Below, one piece after another: positions 1-9,300 of a stretch of DNA of 64,000 bases. The stretch's first letter is position 1, and each line of letters begins with the position of its first letter. The stretch is taken from contig CANMLL010000001.1 in assembly GCA_947498775.1 (NCBI GenBank), positions 354,823 to 418,822 of the forward strand. The letters are read 5' to 3'. This DNA is from an uncultured Aquimarina sp. (lineage in GTDB: Bacteria; Bacteroidota; Bacteroidia; Flavobacteriales; Flavobacteriaceae). The translations under genes and the position numbers were made by a program. The notes beneath the pieces are model-generated. The model had not been told where the DNA came from. It did not search any database and saw only the letters and a list, made by a program, of their open reading frames with translations.

Positions 1-351
1 AGCAGCCATTTTTTTAACCGCTTTACGAATAGTAACAAAGTTAGTAAGCATACCACCAGGCCATCTTTCTGTAATATAAGGCTGGTTTGCTTTGCTTGCT
101 TTTTCGGCTACGATTTCTTTAGCTTGTTTCTTGGTCGCAACAAAAAGGATTTTTCTGCCGGACGCTGCAATCTTTTTTAAAGCTTCGCTAGATTCTTCAA
201 TTTTTGCTGCAGTTTTATATAAATTAATGATGTGAATACCATTACGCTCCATATAAATATATGGGGCCATGTTTGGATCCCATCTTCTTGTAAGGTGTCC
301 AAAGTGTACACCTGCATCAAGTAATTCTTTTACTTCGATATTGTTTGCCAT
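1..351 (-). CDS. rpsB: 30S ribosomal protein S2, N-terminal part (cut by window edge)
   Basis: Reading leftwards from an ATG at 351, the 117 visible codons begin MANNIEVKELLDAGVHFGH and contain the S2 signatures WDPNMAPYIYMERNGIHIIN and TERWPGGMLTNF. S2 binds the 16S rRNA at the head-body junction of the small subunit and is needed for S1 docking and initiation. The gene runs off the left edge, so roughly the last half of the usual ~250 residues is missing from this window, not from the gene. It follows rpsI on the same strand after 129 bases that hold two small hairpins. Identification is from sequence recognition and is very secure. Confidence 0.97.
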   Translation of the reverse strand, partial: MANNIEVKELLDAGVHFGHLTRRWDPNMAPYIYMERNGIHIINLYKTAAKIEESSEALKKIAASGRKILFVATKKQAKEIVAEKASKANQPYITERWPGGMLTNFVTIRKAVKKMAA

Positions 352-416
352 TTTTGTAATAGTTTACGTTCTGTTGAATTAGCAATGCACAAGTGGCTAC
401 TTTTAGTACGGCCTTG

Positions 417-456
417 AGCATTTAGATGCTAAACTAACATCCCAATATGTTGGGAT
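417..456 (-). promoter_or_regulatory. two tandem small hairpins in the rpsI-rpsB spacer, possible rpsB leader
   Basis: Between rpsI and rpsB the transcript can form ATCCCAA-tetraloop-TTGGGAT (439-456) and AGCAT-tetraloop-ATGCT (417-430). Neither is followed by a T-run, so they do not look like an intrinsic terminator. The position, 65-105 bases before the rpsB start, suits a ribosomal-protein leader or an RNA processing site. The function is inferred only from position. Confidence 0.35.
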
Positions 457-480
457 AACAACAAATACTGTTTTAATAAA

Positions 481-867
481 TTAACGTTTAGAAAACTGGA
501 ATTTTTTACGCGCTTTCTTCTGACCGAATTTTTTACGCTCTACCATTCTTGGATCTCTGGTCAATAAACCTTCTGGTTTAAGGATTGATCTGTTTTCTTC
601 GTCTAATTCGCATACCGCTCTTGATATTGCCAAACGAACAGCTTCAGCCTGTCCAGTAATTCCTCCACCATATACATTTACATTTACATCGTATTTATCC
701 TCATTACTCGTTAAAGTTAAAGGCTGGTTTACTTTGTACTGTAAAGTAGCAGTAGTGAAATACTCATTAAGGTCTTTTTTGTTAACCATAATTTTCCCAG
801 AACCATCTTTAAGATAAACTCTAGCAACAGCCGTTTTTCTACGACCAATTTTGTGAATAACGTCCAT
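481..867 (-). CDS. rpsI: 30S ribosomal protein S9
   Basis: The 128-residue protein starts [20 protein letters not shown] and ends in the basic tail [17 protein letters not shown], typical of S9, whose C-terminus reaches the P-site tRNA in the small subunit. The family motif [16 protein letters not shown] is present and the length is normal. Its ATG overlaps the rplM stop codon by one base, so the two are translationally coupled, as L13-S9 pairs are in most bacteria. rpsB follows 129 bases downstream on the same strand. Confidence 0.98.
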   Translation of the reverse strand: MDVIHKIGRRKTAVARVYLKDGSGKIMVNKKDLNEYFTTATLQYKVNQPLTLTSNEDKYDVNVNVYGGGITGQAEAVRLAISRAVCELDEENRSILKPEGLLTRDPRMVERKKFGQKKARKKFQFSKR

Positions 868-1322
868 TACTTAAATTCGTTTAAGTTAATAGTTTTAGGC
901 TTTTGAGCATCTTGATCATGTTCTGATCCTGCATAAACCTTTAAATTACGAAATAAAGCTGCTCCTAATTTGTTTTTAGGTAGCATTCCTTTTACCGCTT
1001 TTTCGATTAAACGCTCTGGGTCTTTGTCAAACAATTCCTGAGCAGTAAGACTTCTTTGCCCTCCAGGGTATCCAGTGTGACGGATATATGATTTATCTGT
1101 CCACTTTTTTCCTGTTAAGTTGATTTTTTCGGCATTGGTAATGATAACATTATCACCGCAATCAACGTGTGGGGTAAAGTTAGGCTTGCGCTTCCCTCTA
1201 AGTAGTATAGCTACTACAGAAGATAGACGTCCTAAAGTCTGTCCTTCAGCATCTACATGCAACCATTCCTTTGTAACGGTAGCTTTATTGGCAGATACTG
1301 TTTTGTAACTTAATGTGTCCAC
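867..1322 (-). CDS. rplM: 50S ribosomal protein L13
   Basis: This 151-residue L13 starts [20 protein letters not shown] and has the conserved region [20 protein letters not shown] and the tail motif [13 protein letters not shown]13 is an early-assembling 50S protein that binds 23S rRNA. The start codon is GTG: an in-frame TAA lies three codons upstream and no ATG is available, and the MDTLSYKT start fits the family. It is the first gene of rplM-rpsI-rpsB. A strong promoter lies about 50 bases upstream. Confidence 0.97.
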   Translation of the reverse strand: MDTLSYKTVSANKATVTKEWLHVDAEGQTLGRLSSVVAILLRGKRKPNFTPHVDCGDNVIITNAEKINLTGKKWTDKSYIRHTGYPGGQRSLTAQELFDKDPERLIEKAVKGMLPKNKLGAALFRNLKVYAGSEHDQDAQKPKTINLNEFK

Positions 1323-1374
1323 ACTAATTAATTTTACTTATTAAACATTCCTTTTCCTATATAAAATAGGGGTG

Positions 1375-1404
1375 CAAATGTACAATTATATATTTATATA
1401 GCAA
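1375..1404 (-). promoter_or_regulatory. promoter of rplM-rpsI(-rpsB)
   Basis: On the minus strand a TTG (1402-1404) is followed after 19 bases by TACATTTG (1375-1382), a perfect match to the Bacteroidota -33/-7 consensus TTG-N(17-23)-TAnnTTTG. Transcription would start near 1368, about 45 bases before the GTG of rplM. Confidence 0.65.
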
Positions 1405-1600
1405 ACCGCAAATACATATTATTTTTAATGTAGGATGCATTGGTTTTTAGATAGATTACCCAACACTGTATTAATTGGTTTCTTTTAAATCTTTTAATAT
1501 GTATTTCCTGTTAATATTTTACTAAAAAACTAAAAAAGTGTGACAAACAATAATAGTTTGGGTCATCTTAGATATATCAATCATTAAACATCTAATCATC

Positions 1601-4303
1601 ATGAAGTGTTCATGTTATTTTCTGGTACTAGTACTAGTCCCTTTTTTAATTCATGCACAAGATTCTACAAAAACTGCAACTTTAGTAAAAAAAAGAATTT
1701 ACACTACAAAACCACTTAATGGTACCGAGGCTCCAACAATAGATGGGATTATTGATGAATCGGGTTGGGATCTAGTAGCATGGACAGGAGATTTTATTGA
1801 AAACGAACCTGATGAAAACACCCCTCCCAGTGAGCAGACTAAATTTAAAATAGTATACGATCAAAAGTATCTTTATGTTGCTTATAAATGTTATGATTCT
1901 GATCCGGCTAAAATTGAAAAAAGATTATCGAGACGAGATGGTTTTGCTGGGGATTGGGTAGAGATTAATCTGGATACCTATCATGATAAACGAACCGGTT
2001 TTTCTTTTACCATCACCGCTGCAGGAGTGAAAGGGGATGAGTTTATCTCGCAAAATGGTGATAACTGGGATGGTAGTTGGAATCCGATTTGGTATACAGC
2101 AACCAACATTGACGAAGAAGGTTGGAGTGCAGAAATAAAAATCCCATTAAGTCAATTAAAATTTGGTAAAAGTAAAGAACAAATATGGGGGCTTCAGGTA
2201 AACCGAAGGTTTTTTAGAGAAGAGGAACGTTCGGTTTGGCAGCGTATCCCTCAAGATGCTCCTGGTTGGGTAAGTGAATTTGGAGAATTACACGGTTTGA
2301 TTAATATTGAACCACAGCATCAATTAGAAATTCAACCTTTTGCGGTGACACAATTTGATACTTTTCCGAAAGAGGAAGGAAATCCTTTTCGAGATGGAGA
2401 AGAATTTAAACTGAATGGAGGATTGGATGCAAAAATTGGGATTACCAATGATTTGACTCTTGATCTAACAGTGAATCCTGATTTTGGACAGGTAGAAGCT
2501 GATCCTGCGGCGATTGCTCTTGATGGTTTTCAGATTTTCTTTAGAGAACAACGACCCTTTTTTGTCGAAAACAAGAATATATTTGATTATCGGTTTGCAA
2601 ACGGTCAGGACAATGTATTTTATTCGCGTAGAATAGGTAGGAGTCCTCAAGGTTCTATAAACGAGTTAGACGGTGAGTATATAGATCGTCCTAATAATAC
2701 AACCATATTGGGAGCAGCAAAATTTAGTGGTAAGACCAAAAATGGATGGTCTATTGGTATTCTTGAAAGCTTAACAGAACGTGAGATTGCAAAAATAGAA
2801 GATGAAAATGGCAATCGAAGAGAGGCTATTGTAGAGCCGCTTACTAATTATTTTGTAGGTAGAGCGCAAAAAGACTTTAATGATCGTAATACATATATTG
2901 GTGGAATCTTTACTGCTGTTAACCGTAATTTGGGAGATGCTTTTGAAATTGATGAAGAGAATCCAAACACAGATGAAACATCAGAACTTGTTGGTACAAG
3001 AGAAAATAATTTGAATAGTTTAAGAAAGTCTGCTTACTCTGGAGGTCTGGATTTTAGACATAACTGGAAAGATAGAAAATTTTACATAGAGGGTAATCTG
3101 GTGTTAAGTCATGTTGAAGGTTCCAAAGAAGCTATAGAGGAAACACAACAAGAACTTACTCATAATTTTCAGAGACCAGATGCAGATCATGTAAGGGTTG
3201 ATCCTAATAGAACATCGCTAACCGGTACCGGAGGTAAAATTACCGGAGGTAAATCTGGAGGCGGTAATTGGAGGTATAATGCAGGGATTTTTTGGCGTTC
3301 ACCAGAATTAGAACTTAATGATATTGGGTTTTTACGACAGGCAGATGAAATACGGCAGTTTGCCAATGTAAGATATCTGTTTTTAAAACCAACAAAGCTT
3401 TATAGAAGAGCTAATATTTTTGCAGAACAGTTTTCAACTTTTGATTTTGAAGGTAACTACAATCGAATTCAGTATTTTTTGCGCGGAGAAATTAATTATA
3501 CAAATAACTGGTGGACCGAAGTTGGTTTTGGCCATAAACCCAGAATCTTTTCAAATACGATTTTACAAGGTGGGCCAAGATGGCGTTTTTCTGATGAAAA
3601 TTTTGCCTTTCTGTTCTTTGGCTCTGATCGAAGAAAAAAGTTCAATTTTACAGTGGGTTATGATGGCTCAAAAGCACGACAAAATAACTTCTCGTTTAAT
3701 AGGTACGTGATACGACTCCGCTATCAACCAATGAACGCATTAAGTATATCTCTTAATCCACAATTTAGGCAAAATCCTAATAAAACGCAGTATGTTACTG
3801 AGGTCGATTTTAATGGCACACCTCGTTATATTACAGCTAATATCGATCAGCAAACCTTAAGTGCAAGTATTCGATTAAATTACAATATTAACCCTAATCT
3901 TACTATACAATATTATGGGGAGCCATTTATATCCAGAGGTAGGTACAAAGAGTTTAATTATGTAAATAATCCAATTGCGGCTGATCTGGGAGAACGAGTA
4001 ACACTTTATGATCAAAATCAGATTTCTTTTGCAGATGATGTGTATTCTATTGATGAGAATACCGATGGTACAATAGACTACACAATTGAGAATCCTGATT
4101 TTGCTTTTGTACAATTTCGCTCTAACCTGGTATTGCGTTGGGAGTATATCCCAGGATCCGAGATATTTTTGGTATGGTCACAAGGCGTTACAGGAGATGG
4201 AGATCCAGGAGATCACCTGTTTCGTAGTTTAAATAATCAGATTTTGGATAAGCAGCCAGAAAACACATTTTTGGTTAAGGCTACATATCGATTTGTATTG
4301 TAA
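1601..4303 (+). CDS. CBM9-like / DUF5916 outer-membrane protein
   Basis: The 900-residue protein has a signal peptide (residues 1-19, cleaved after FLIHAQ). A carbohydrate-binding family 9-like beta-sandwich follows (~40-230: PTIDGIIDESGWD, YDQKYLYVAYKCYDSDP, EGWSAEIKIPLSQLKFG). The rest (~240-900) is a DUF5916 region rich in alternating aromatic and polar strands and ends in aromatic FLVKATYRFVL, as expected for an outer-membrane beta-barrel. The motif LTVNPDFGQVEADPA is typical of the family. The substrate is unknown, and binding of an extracellular glycan is only inferred from the CBM9 fold. It is preceded by a 278-base intergenic region with no clear consensus promoter on this strand. The gene stands alone or with the hydrolase 70 bases downstream. 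Confidence 0.85.
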   Translation: MKCSCYFLVLVLVPFLIHAQDSTKTATLVKKRIYTTKPLNGTEAPTIDGIIDESGWDLVAWTGDFIENEPDENTPPSEQTKFKIVYDQKYLYVAYKCYDSDPAKIEKRLSRRDGFAGDWVEINLDTYHDKRTGFSFTITAAGVKGDEFISQNGDNWDGSWNPIWYTATNIDEEGWSAEIKIPLSQLKFGKSKEQIWGLQVNRRFFREEERSVWQRIPQDAPGWVSEFGELHGLINIEPQHQLEIQPFAVTQFDTFPKEEGNPFRDGEEFKLNGGLDAKIGITNDLTLDLTVNPDFGQVEADPAAIALDGFQIFFREQRPFFVENKNIFDYRFANGQDNVFYSRRIGRSPQGSINELDGEYIDRPNNTTILGAAKFSGKTKNGWSIGILESLTEREIAKIEDENGNRREAIVEPLTNYFVGRAQKDFNDRNTYIGGIFTAVNRNLGDAFEIDEENPNTDETSELVGTRENNLNSLRKSAYSGGLDFRHNWKDRKFYIEGNLVLSHVEGSKEAIEETQQELTHNFQRPDADHVRVDPNRTSLTGTGGKITGGKSGGGNWRYNAGIFWRSPELELNDIGFLRQADEIRQFANVRYLFLKPTKLYRRANIFAEQFSTFDFEGNYNRIQYFLRGEINYTNNWWTEVGFGHKPRIFSNTILQGGPRWRFSDENFAFLFFGSDRRKKFNFTVGYDGSKARQNNFSFNRYVIRLRYQPMNALSISLNPQFRQNPNKTQYVTEVDFNGTPRYITANIDQQTLSASIRLNYNINPNLTIQYYGEPFISRGRYKEFNYVNNPIAADLGERVTLYDQNQISFADDVYSIDENTDGTIDYTIENPDFAFVQFRSNLVLRWEYIPGSEIFLVWSQGVTGDGDPGDHLFRSLNNQILDKQPENTFLVKATYRFVL

Positions 4304-4372
4304 GTTTTTTAAAAAGTATGTTGACTTTTTAATTTAAAACGTATTTTGCGATCACCTTAGATTTGTGGCCAT

Positions 4373-5581
4373 ATGAAATATATCTATCTTGCCTTTATTG
4401 GTATTATCTTAGTAGCTTGCAATACTTCAAAACCTAAAGAAAAAGTAAATGTAGTTGAAGAAAACCCAAGAGTGTCAGAATTAGACTCATTATCTTTCTT
4501 TTTGGATCATTATGAAAAGTTTTTTGCAACCAACTTTAATGTTTCTGAATGTCCAGGAGCAGCTATTGTAATCGTTAAAGATTCGACCGTAATTTATAAA
4601 AAGGGCTTTGGTGTTAAAGAAATTAATACACAAGATTCGGTCGACGTACATACGGTTTTTAGAATTGCGAGTTTATCAAAGGGTGTGACAGCAGTTCTGG
4701 CTGGCAATATGGTTGATCATAAAGAATTACAATGGGATCAAAACATAAAAGAATCTCTAACGTCCTTTGATTTAAGAGATCGTGATCAAGCGGCCAGGCT
4801 TAGAGTAAGTCATTTACTATCTCATACTACTGGGCTTTATCCATATACATATACCAGACTGATACAACAAGGGTTGTCCTTGGATCAAATTATTAGAAAT
4901 TTTAGAAGGAAAGGTGTAGTTGCCAAAGAAGGGGTGGATTATGAATATCAAAATGCAATGTTTTCGGTAATAGAAAGGATTATGGAGAATAAAACCGAAA
5001 AGAATTTTGAAACCCTCCTTCAAGAACGAGTTTTTGACCCTTCGGGAATGCAAACGGCATCTTCTACTTTTGAAGCAATAAAAAATCATGATAATGTAGC
5101 ATTACCACATTCGTATAACCATTATTCAAAAAAATACAAGCTTGATAAACTTCATAAAAACTACTATAATGTTGCCGCAGCAGGAGGAATAAATGCATCG
5201 ATCTCTGATATGGGTGAGTGCTTAAAAATATTACTTGGATATCGGCCTGACATTATTTCAAAAGAAAGCCTTACTGATATTTTTAACCCAATTATATGTA
5301 CTAGTAATAAAGATACCTATGTGAATCTATGGGATGGTGTAACCGATTCTTATTACGCAATGGGTTGGCGGGTTTTGGATTATAGAGGGCGAAGAATTAT
5401 ATATCACGGAGGAAATGTAAATCAATATAAAACACAACTTCTTATAGATCCTGATAATAACATAGGAATTTGTGTTTTGTTTAATGCACCTAATCCATTT
5501 AATGGACCAGTAATCCCTACTTTTTTGAATTACTATGATTTTTATAAGGATATGATGGATAAAAATAGTTCAGGAAATTAA
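4373..5581 (+). CDS. serine hydrolase, class C beta-lactamase/PBP-like lipoprotein
   Basis: The 402-residue protein begins with a lipoprotein signal (MKYIYLAFIGIILVACNTS; Cys16 is the lipid attachment site). It carries the serine beta-lactamase/esterase motifs: SLSK (nucleophile Ser100, general base Lys103), YxN as YQN near residue 192-195, and HGG near 344 in place of KTG. Relatives include D-alanyl-D-alanine carboxypeptidases, esterases and class C-like enzymes, and sequence alone does not separate them. The lipid anchor places it at the periplasmic or outer-membrane face. A TAGATTTG promoter element at 4358-4365 would put the transcript start almost on the ATG, so the mRNA may be nearly leaderless; no good -33 TTG accompanies it. 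A strong hairpin terminator follows. Confidence 0.88.
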   Translation: MKYIYLAFIGIILVACNTSKPKEKVNVVEENPRVSELDSLSFFLDHYEKFFATNFNVSECPGAAIVIVKDSTVIYKKGFGVKEINTQDSVDVHTVFRIASLSKGVTAVLAGNMVDHKELQWDQNIKESLTSFDLRDRDQAARLRVSHLLSHTTGLYPYTYTRLIQQGLSLDQIIRNFRRKGVVAKEGVDYEYQNAMFSVIERIMENKTEKNFETLLQERVFDPSGMQTASSTFEAIKNHDNVALPHSYNHYSKKYKLDKLHKNYYNVAAAGGINASISDMGECLKILLGYRPDIISKESLTDIFNPIICTSNKDTYVNLWDGVTDSYYAMGWRVLDYRGRRIIYHGGNVNQYKTQLLIDPDNNIGICVLFNAPNPFNGPVIPTFLNYYDFYKDMMDKNSSGN

Positions 5582-5602
5582 CAATTGTTGTTGCTTAAAT
5601 AT

Positions 5603-5643
5603 AAAAAATGCCTTTTCAAGTTTTAGTTTGAAAAGGCATTTTT
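5603..5643. terminator. bidirectional intrinsic terminator
   Basis: A long perfect stem (AAAAATGCCTTTTCAA pairing with its complement around a short loop) is flanked by A-runs and T-runs on both sides. It sits between two convergent genes, the serine hydrolase (+) and the lipoprotein (-), and can end both transcripts. Confidence 0.9.
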
Positions 5644-5659
5644 ATTCTCACCAAAGAAA

Positions 5660-6343
5660 TTAGTTTCTAAACATAAAAGTTTTTTTGCTGTTAGAGCTAT
5701 TCCCGTTTTTATCTTTTGTGATTACTTGAAGAAAATATTCTGTATCGAAGATAATTTCAAAATTAGTAATACTGGTTTCTTTGGTATTAGCAATTAACTG
5801 AGGGTTACCTCCTGTGAAATTATTAAAAGCATAAACTTCATAAGTATCGATATCGTCATCCAAATCTAAACCTTCCCATAAGATATTAATGGTTCCGTTT
5901 TTATTATCTTCTAAAGTAATTTTGGCCGGAAAAGGAATATGATTTGAAGTTGTAATACCTTCAGAATAAAAATTCCAGTTGGCGTTGCTGTCTTTAATGT
6001 TGTCTCTAGAAACAGCCGTTACACTCCAGGTAAATTGAGTTCCTTTGGGAAGTGCTATTTCTGTAGAAGTAGTATTTGAAGTTGTATTATAATTTTGTCC
6101 GGTTTCTGTATCGGTTACTTCAATGCTATAAGACGTCGCATTTGTTGAAGAAGCCCATCTAAATGGGATTTCGACCATGTCGTTAGAGAGGTCAATTCCT
6201 TCTGTACATACTTCGTTATTATTAGGAAAAATTAGGTTAAAAGCTCCCAATTCTGTAGGAGCAGGTGCAGAGCTATCGTCACTCCCTCCGCAAGATTGAA
6301 GAGTGATTGCAAGTACTAATAGTATATATTTTATAATTCTCAT
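5660..6343 (-). CDS. lipoprotein with fibronectin-like domains, partner of the LRR protein
   Basis: The 227-residue protein has a lipoprotein signal (MRIIKYILLVLAITLQSCGG) with an SCGG lipobox and a Ser/Asp-rich linker. Two beta-sandwich modules resembling fibronectin type III follow (~30-130, with IPFRWASSTNATSYSIEVTD, and ~130-225, with INILWEGLDLDDDIDTYEVY and FLQVITKDKNGNSSNSKK). No catalytic motif is visible. Its ATG overlaps the stop of the upstream LRR gene in the ATGA arrangement, so both come from one mRNA with coupled translation. A role as a surface-anchored partner of the LRR protein is inferred only from this coupling. Confidence 0.8.
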   Translation of the reverse strand: MRIIKYILLVLAITLQSCGGSDDSSAPAPTELGAFNLIFPNNNEVCTEGIDLSNDMVEIPFRWASSTNATSYSIEVTDTETGQNYNTTSNTTSTEIALPKGTQFTWSVTAVSRDNIKDSNANWNFYSEGITTSNHIPFPAKITLEDNKNGTINILWEGLDLDDDIDTYEVYAFNNFTGGNPQLIANTKETSITNFEIIFDTEYFLQVITKDKNGNSSNSKKTFMFRN

Positions 6344-9300
6344 TTCTTGAATATTTTGGTATTGATAGTTTGGGTTGTAGTAGTAACAGTTACCAGATAC
6401 ATTCCTGAAGCCATATTTTGCATTGGGATGGTATAAAGGTCTTTGTTATCTACGGTTTTAGAAAAAACAACAGCACCTGTAAGGTTGGTGACAGAAATAA
6501 CTGTTTTGATTCCGCCTAATCCTAAAATGTTCAACTCGTTATTTGTAGGGATAGGATAGAATGATAATGTTCCATTTGTAATGATTTTATTGAATTTTCC
6601 TTGGCAAACTTTATCAGTTTTTATTTCTATGCTATTGGATCCATCTTGTATATCAAAACTAATTTGTCTGGCAGAAGTATCTTCAAAGTTAAACTCATAA
6701 CTCTTAGCGTTAACAGTTACATTGTAATACTTGCTTCCAGAAACTGTATACGTAGCTGTTTTTTTATCTATTTGGGTTTTGGCAACCTTAAGATCGGCTG
6801 GAGTTTGTATTTCTAATATATATGATTGAGAGAACCCTCGCAAATCTGGTGTAGATACAATTATCTCATAAGTATTCGCTTCAAGGTTATCTATTACAAA
6901 GGCTGTATCAAATCTAATGTCTTGATATCTTCGAGTAAATGTAGTACTGCTTAAATCTATAGTATATCGATAATCCTTGTTAAAATTAAAGGTTATTTCT
7001 CCATTTGCTGTATTTGCACATGAGGTACTTGTTGCCATGATACTTATATCTGAAGGATTGATATCCACAAGTTGAGAAACGGAACACCCAAAAGTATCTA
7101 CAATATCACCGCTAGGTGTGTTTGGGCATAAATCTATATGGTTTGCCACACCATCATTATCTTGGTCTTCTAGAGTTTGGGTTTGAGAACATCCATTTAT
7201 GTCCACAACCTCACCAGCAGTTGTGTCTGGACATTGGTCTTTATCATTAGTTACCCCATCATTGTCATCATCTAATTGACTTTGAGAGCATCCATTAATA
7301 TTCACAACCTCACCGGCAGCTGTGTTTGGACATTGATCTTTTTCGTCACTAATTCCATCGCCATCAGAATCAGTAGTAATGGTATCAATACTAATCGTTA
7401 CTTTTTCTCTTCTTAGCGTTAATCCAGTAACTAGCGTATTTCTAATAAAACAATCATATACACCTGAATCAGAAGCACTGGCATTAGTGATTACATAACT
7501 ACGACGAGTTGCCCCAGGTATATCTTTTCCATCTTTTTGCCATTGATAGGTGTTATTTGGACTAGATGTAGCATTTATAGATAAGGAAACCGATGCTTTA
7601 TTACTAATCGTGATTGATTCTTCATTATCAACATTGGCTTGGGTAGAATAAGTCATTCCTTTATCAAGAAGCTCATTAAAATTGTCTTCAAAATCTTCAA
7701 AAACAAAATTATTATCAATAATATAAAAAGTTGATAAGTTAGCTAGTGTTGTTATTGAAGAAGGAATTGCTCCAGATAGGTTATTATCATTAATGATAAT
7801 TGTATTTAATTCAGTTAGATTTCCTATTTCTGAAGGTATTCGACCTGTAAGTTTATTGAAATTCAGGGATATGGCTTCGAGTTTGGTTGGAATTGCAATT
7901 TCAGAAGGAATAGGTCCTGATAACTCATTAAATGATAAATTAAGAAACCTCAATTCACGTACGTTTCCAATTTCGATAGGAATTTCCCCTGTAAGTTTGT
8001 TTGAGCTTAAATCTAATGCGTATACTTTAGTTAGATTTCCAATTTGGGTAGGAATTGAGCCTGATAATTCGTTGACAGTTAGATTTAGATTTTCTAACTC
8101 GGTAAGATTTCCAATTTCGGCAGGAATTTCTCCTGTTAGTTTATTTACTCCAGCACCCAAAAAATTAAGCTTAGTTAGATTTCCAATTTCAGCAGGAATT
8201 GTACCTGTTAATTGATTTCCTGTTAAACTTAAGGTCGTTAAGTTGATTAGGTTTCCTAACGCTATTGGTATTTGACCAGTAAAAGCATTATCAGAAAGTG
8301 AAAGCTTTTCAAGATTGATTAAGTTTCCTATTTCATCTGATATGGTCCCAATGAGTTCATTATTGCTTAAGTTAAGACTTTTAAGGTTGGTTAAGTTTCC
8401 CATTCCTGTAGGGATAGATCCTGTAAGTTTATTGCTTAGAAGAGAAAGTTCTCTTAATCCGGTAAGGTTTACAATTCCTGCTGGGATATCTCCAGTTAAC
8501 TGGTTTCTGGTTAAAGAAAGCTTTTGTAATTGTGTTAGGTTTTCAATTTCAACAGGAATTGACCCGGTTAACCCATTTTCTGCTAGTAACAATTCTCTTA
8601 AGCGAGTAAGGTTTCCAATTTGTGAAGGAATAGCCCCGCTAAGATTATTTAAACCAAGGTTTACTATAAGTAGATTGGTTAAGTTTCCTATCTCATTAGG
8701 TATCGCACCAGTAAGATTGTTTAACCTTAGATTTAATGTAACTAGGTTGACTAAATTTCCTATTTGATTTGGGATCTCTCCTGTTAAAGAATTGTCTCCT
8801 AGAAGTAAGGTTCTTAATTCGATTAAATTTCCAATTTCAACAGGTAATTCTCCTGTTAAACTATTACGACTTATATCAAGTTTTTCTAAGGTAACAAGTT
8901 TGGTAATTTGAATTGGGAATTCACCTTCTAATTCATTTAAAGATAAGGAAAGTCTTTTAAGACTTGAAGCGAGTTTTTCAATTTCAATAGGTACTTGACC
9001 AGTCAAGGTATTGTTATCAAAATTCAGGCTTTCAAGTTTTGAAAAATCACCAATTTGCGATGGGATAGTCCCTTTTAAATTATTATCAAAAAGATTTAAA
9101 TCAATTACATTTCCGGTTGAATTCAAGGTAACTCCATGCCATGTACTTACATCGGCATTTAAATCCCATGTATTAGTCCAATTAGGGCCATCTGTTGCAT
9201 TGTAAAGAGCTATTAATGCATCTTTTTCAATTTGAGAAACAACGATACCACTAGTAACATTTATTATATTTCTTTGCAATGTAAGATCAGCAATTGCAGA

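Noticed and set aside
7793..8767. Plus-strand ORFs opposite the LRR gene (also 9716-10279)
   Set aside because: They arise because the 72-base LRR unit is free of stops on the other strand. The translation is a periodic shadow (RFPISxGIxPVSL) with no independent features.
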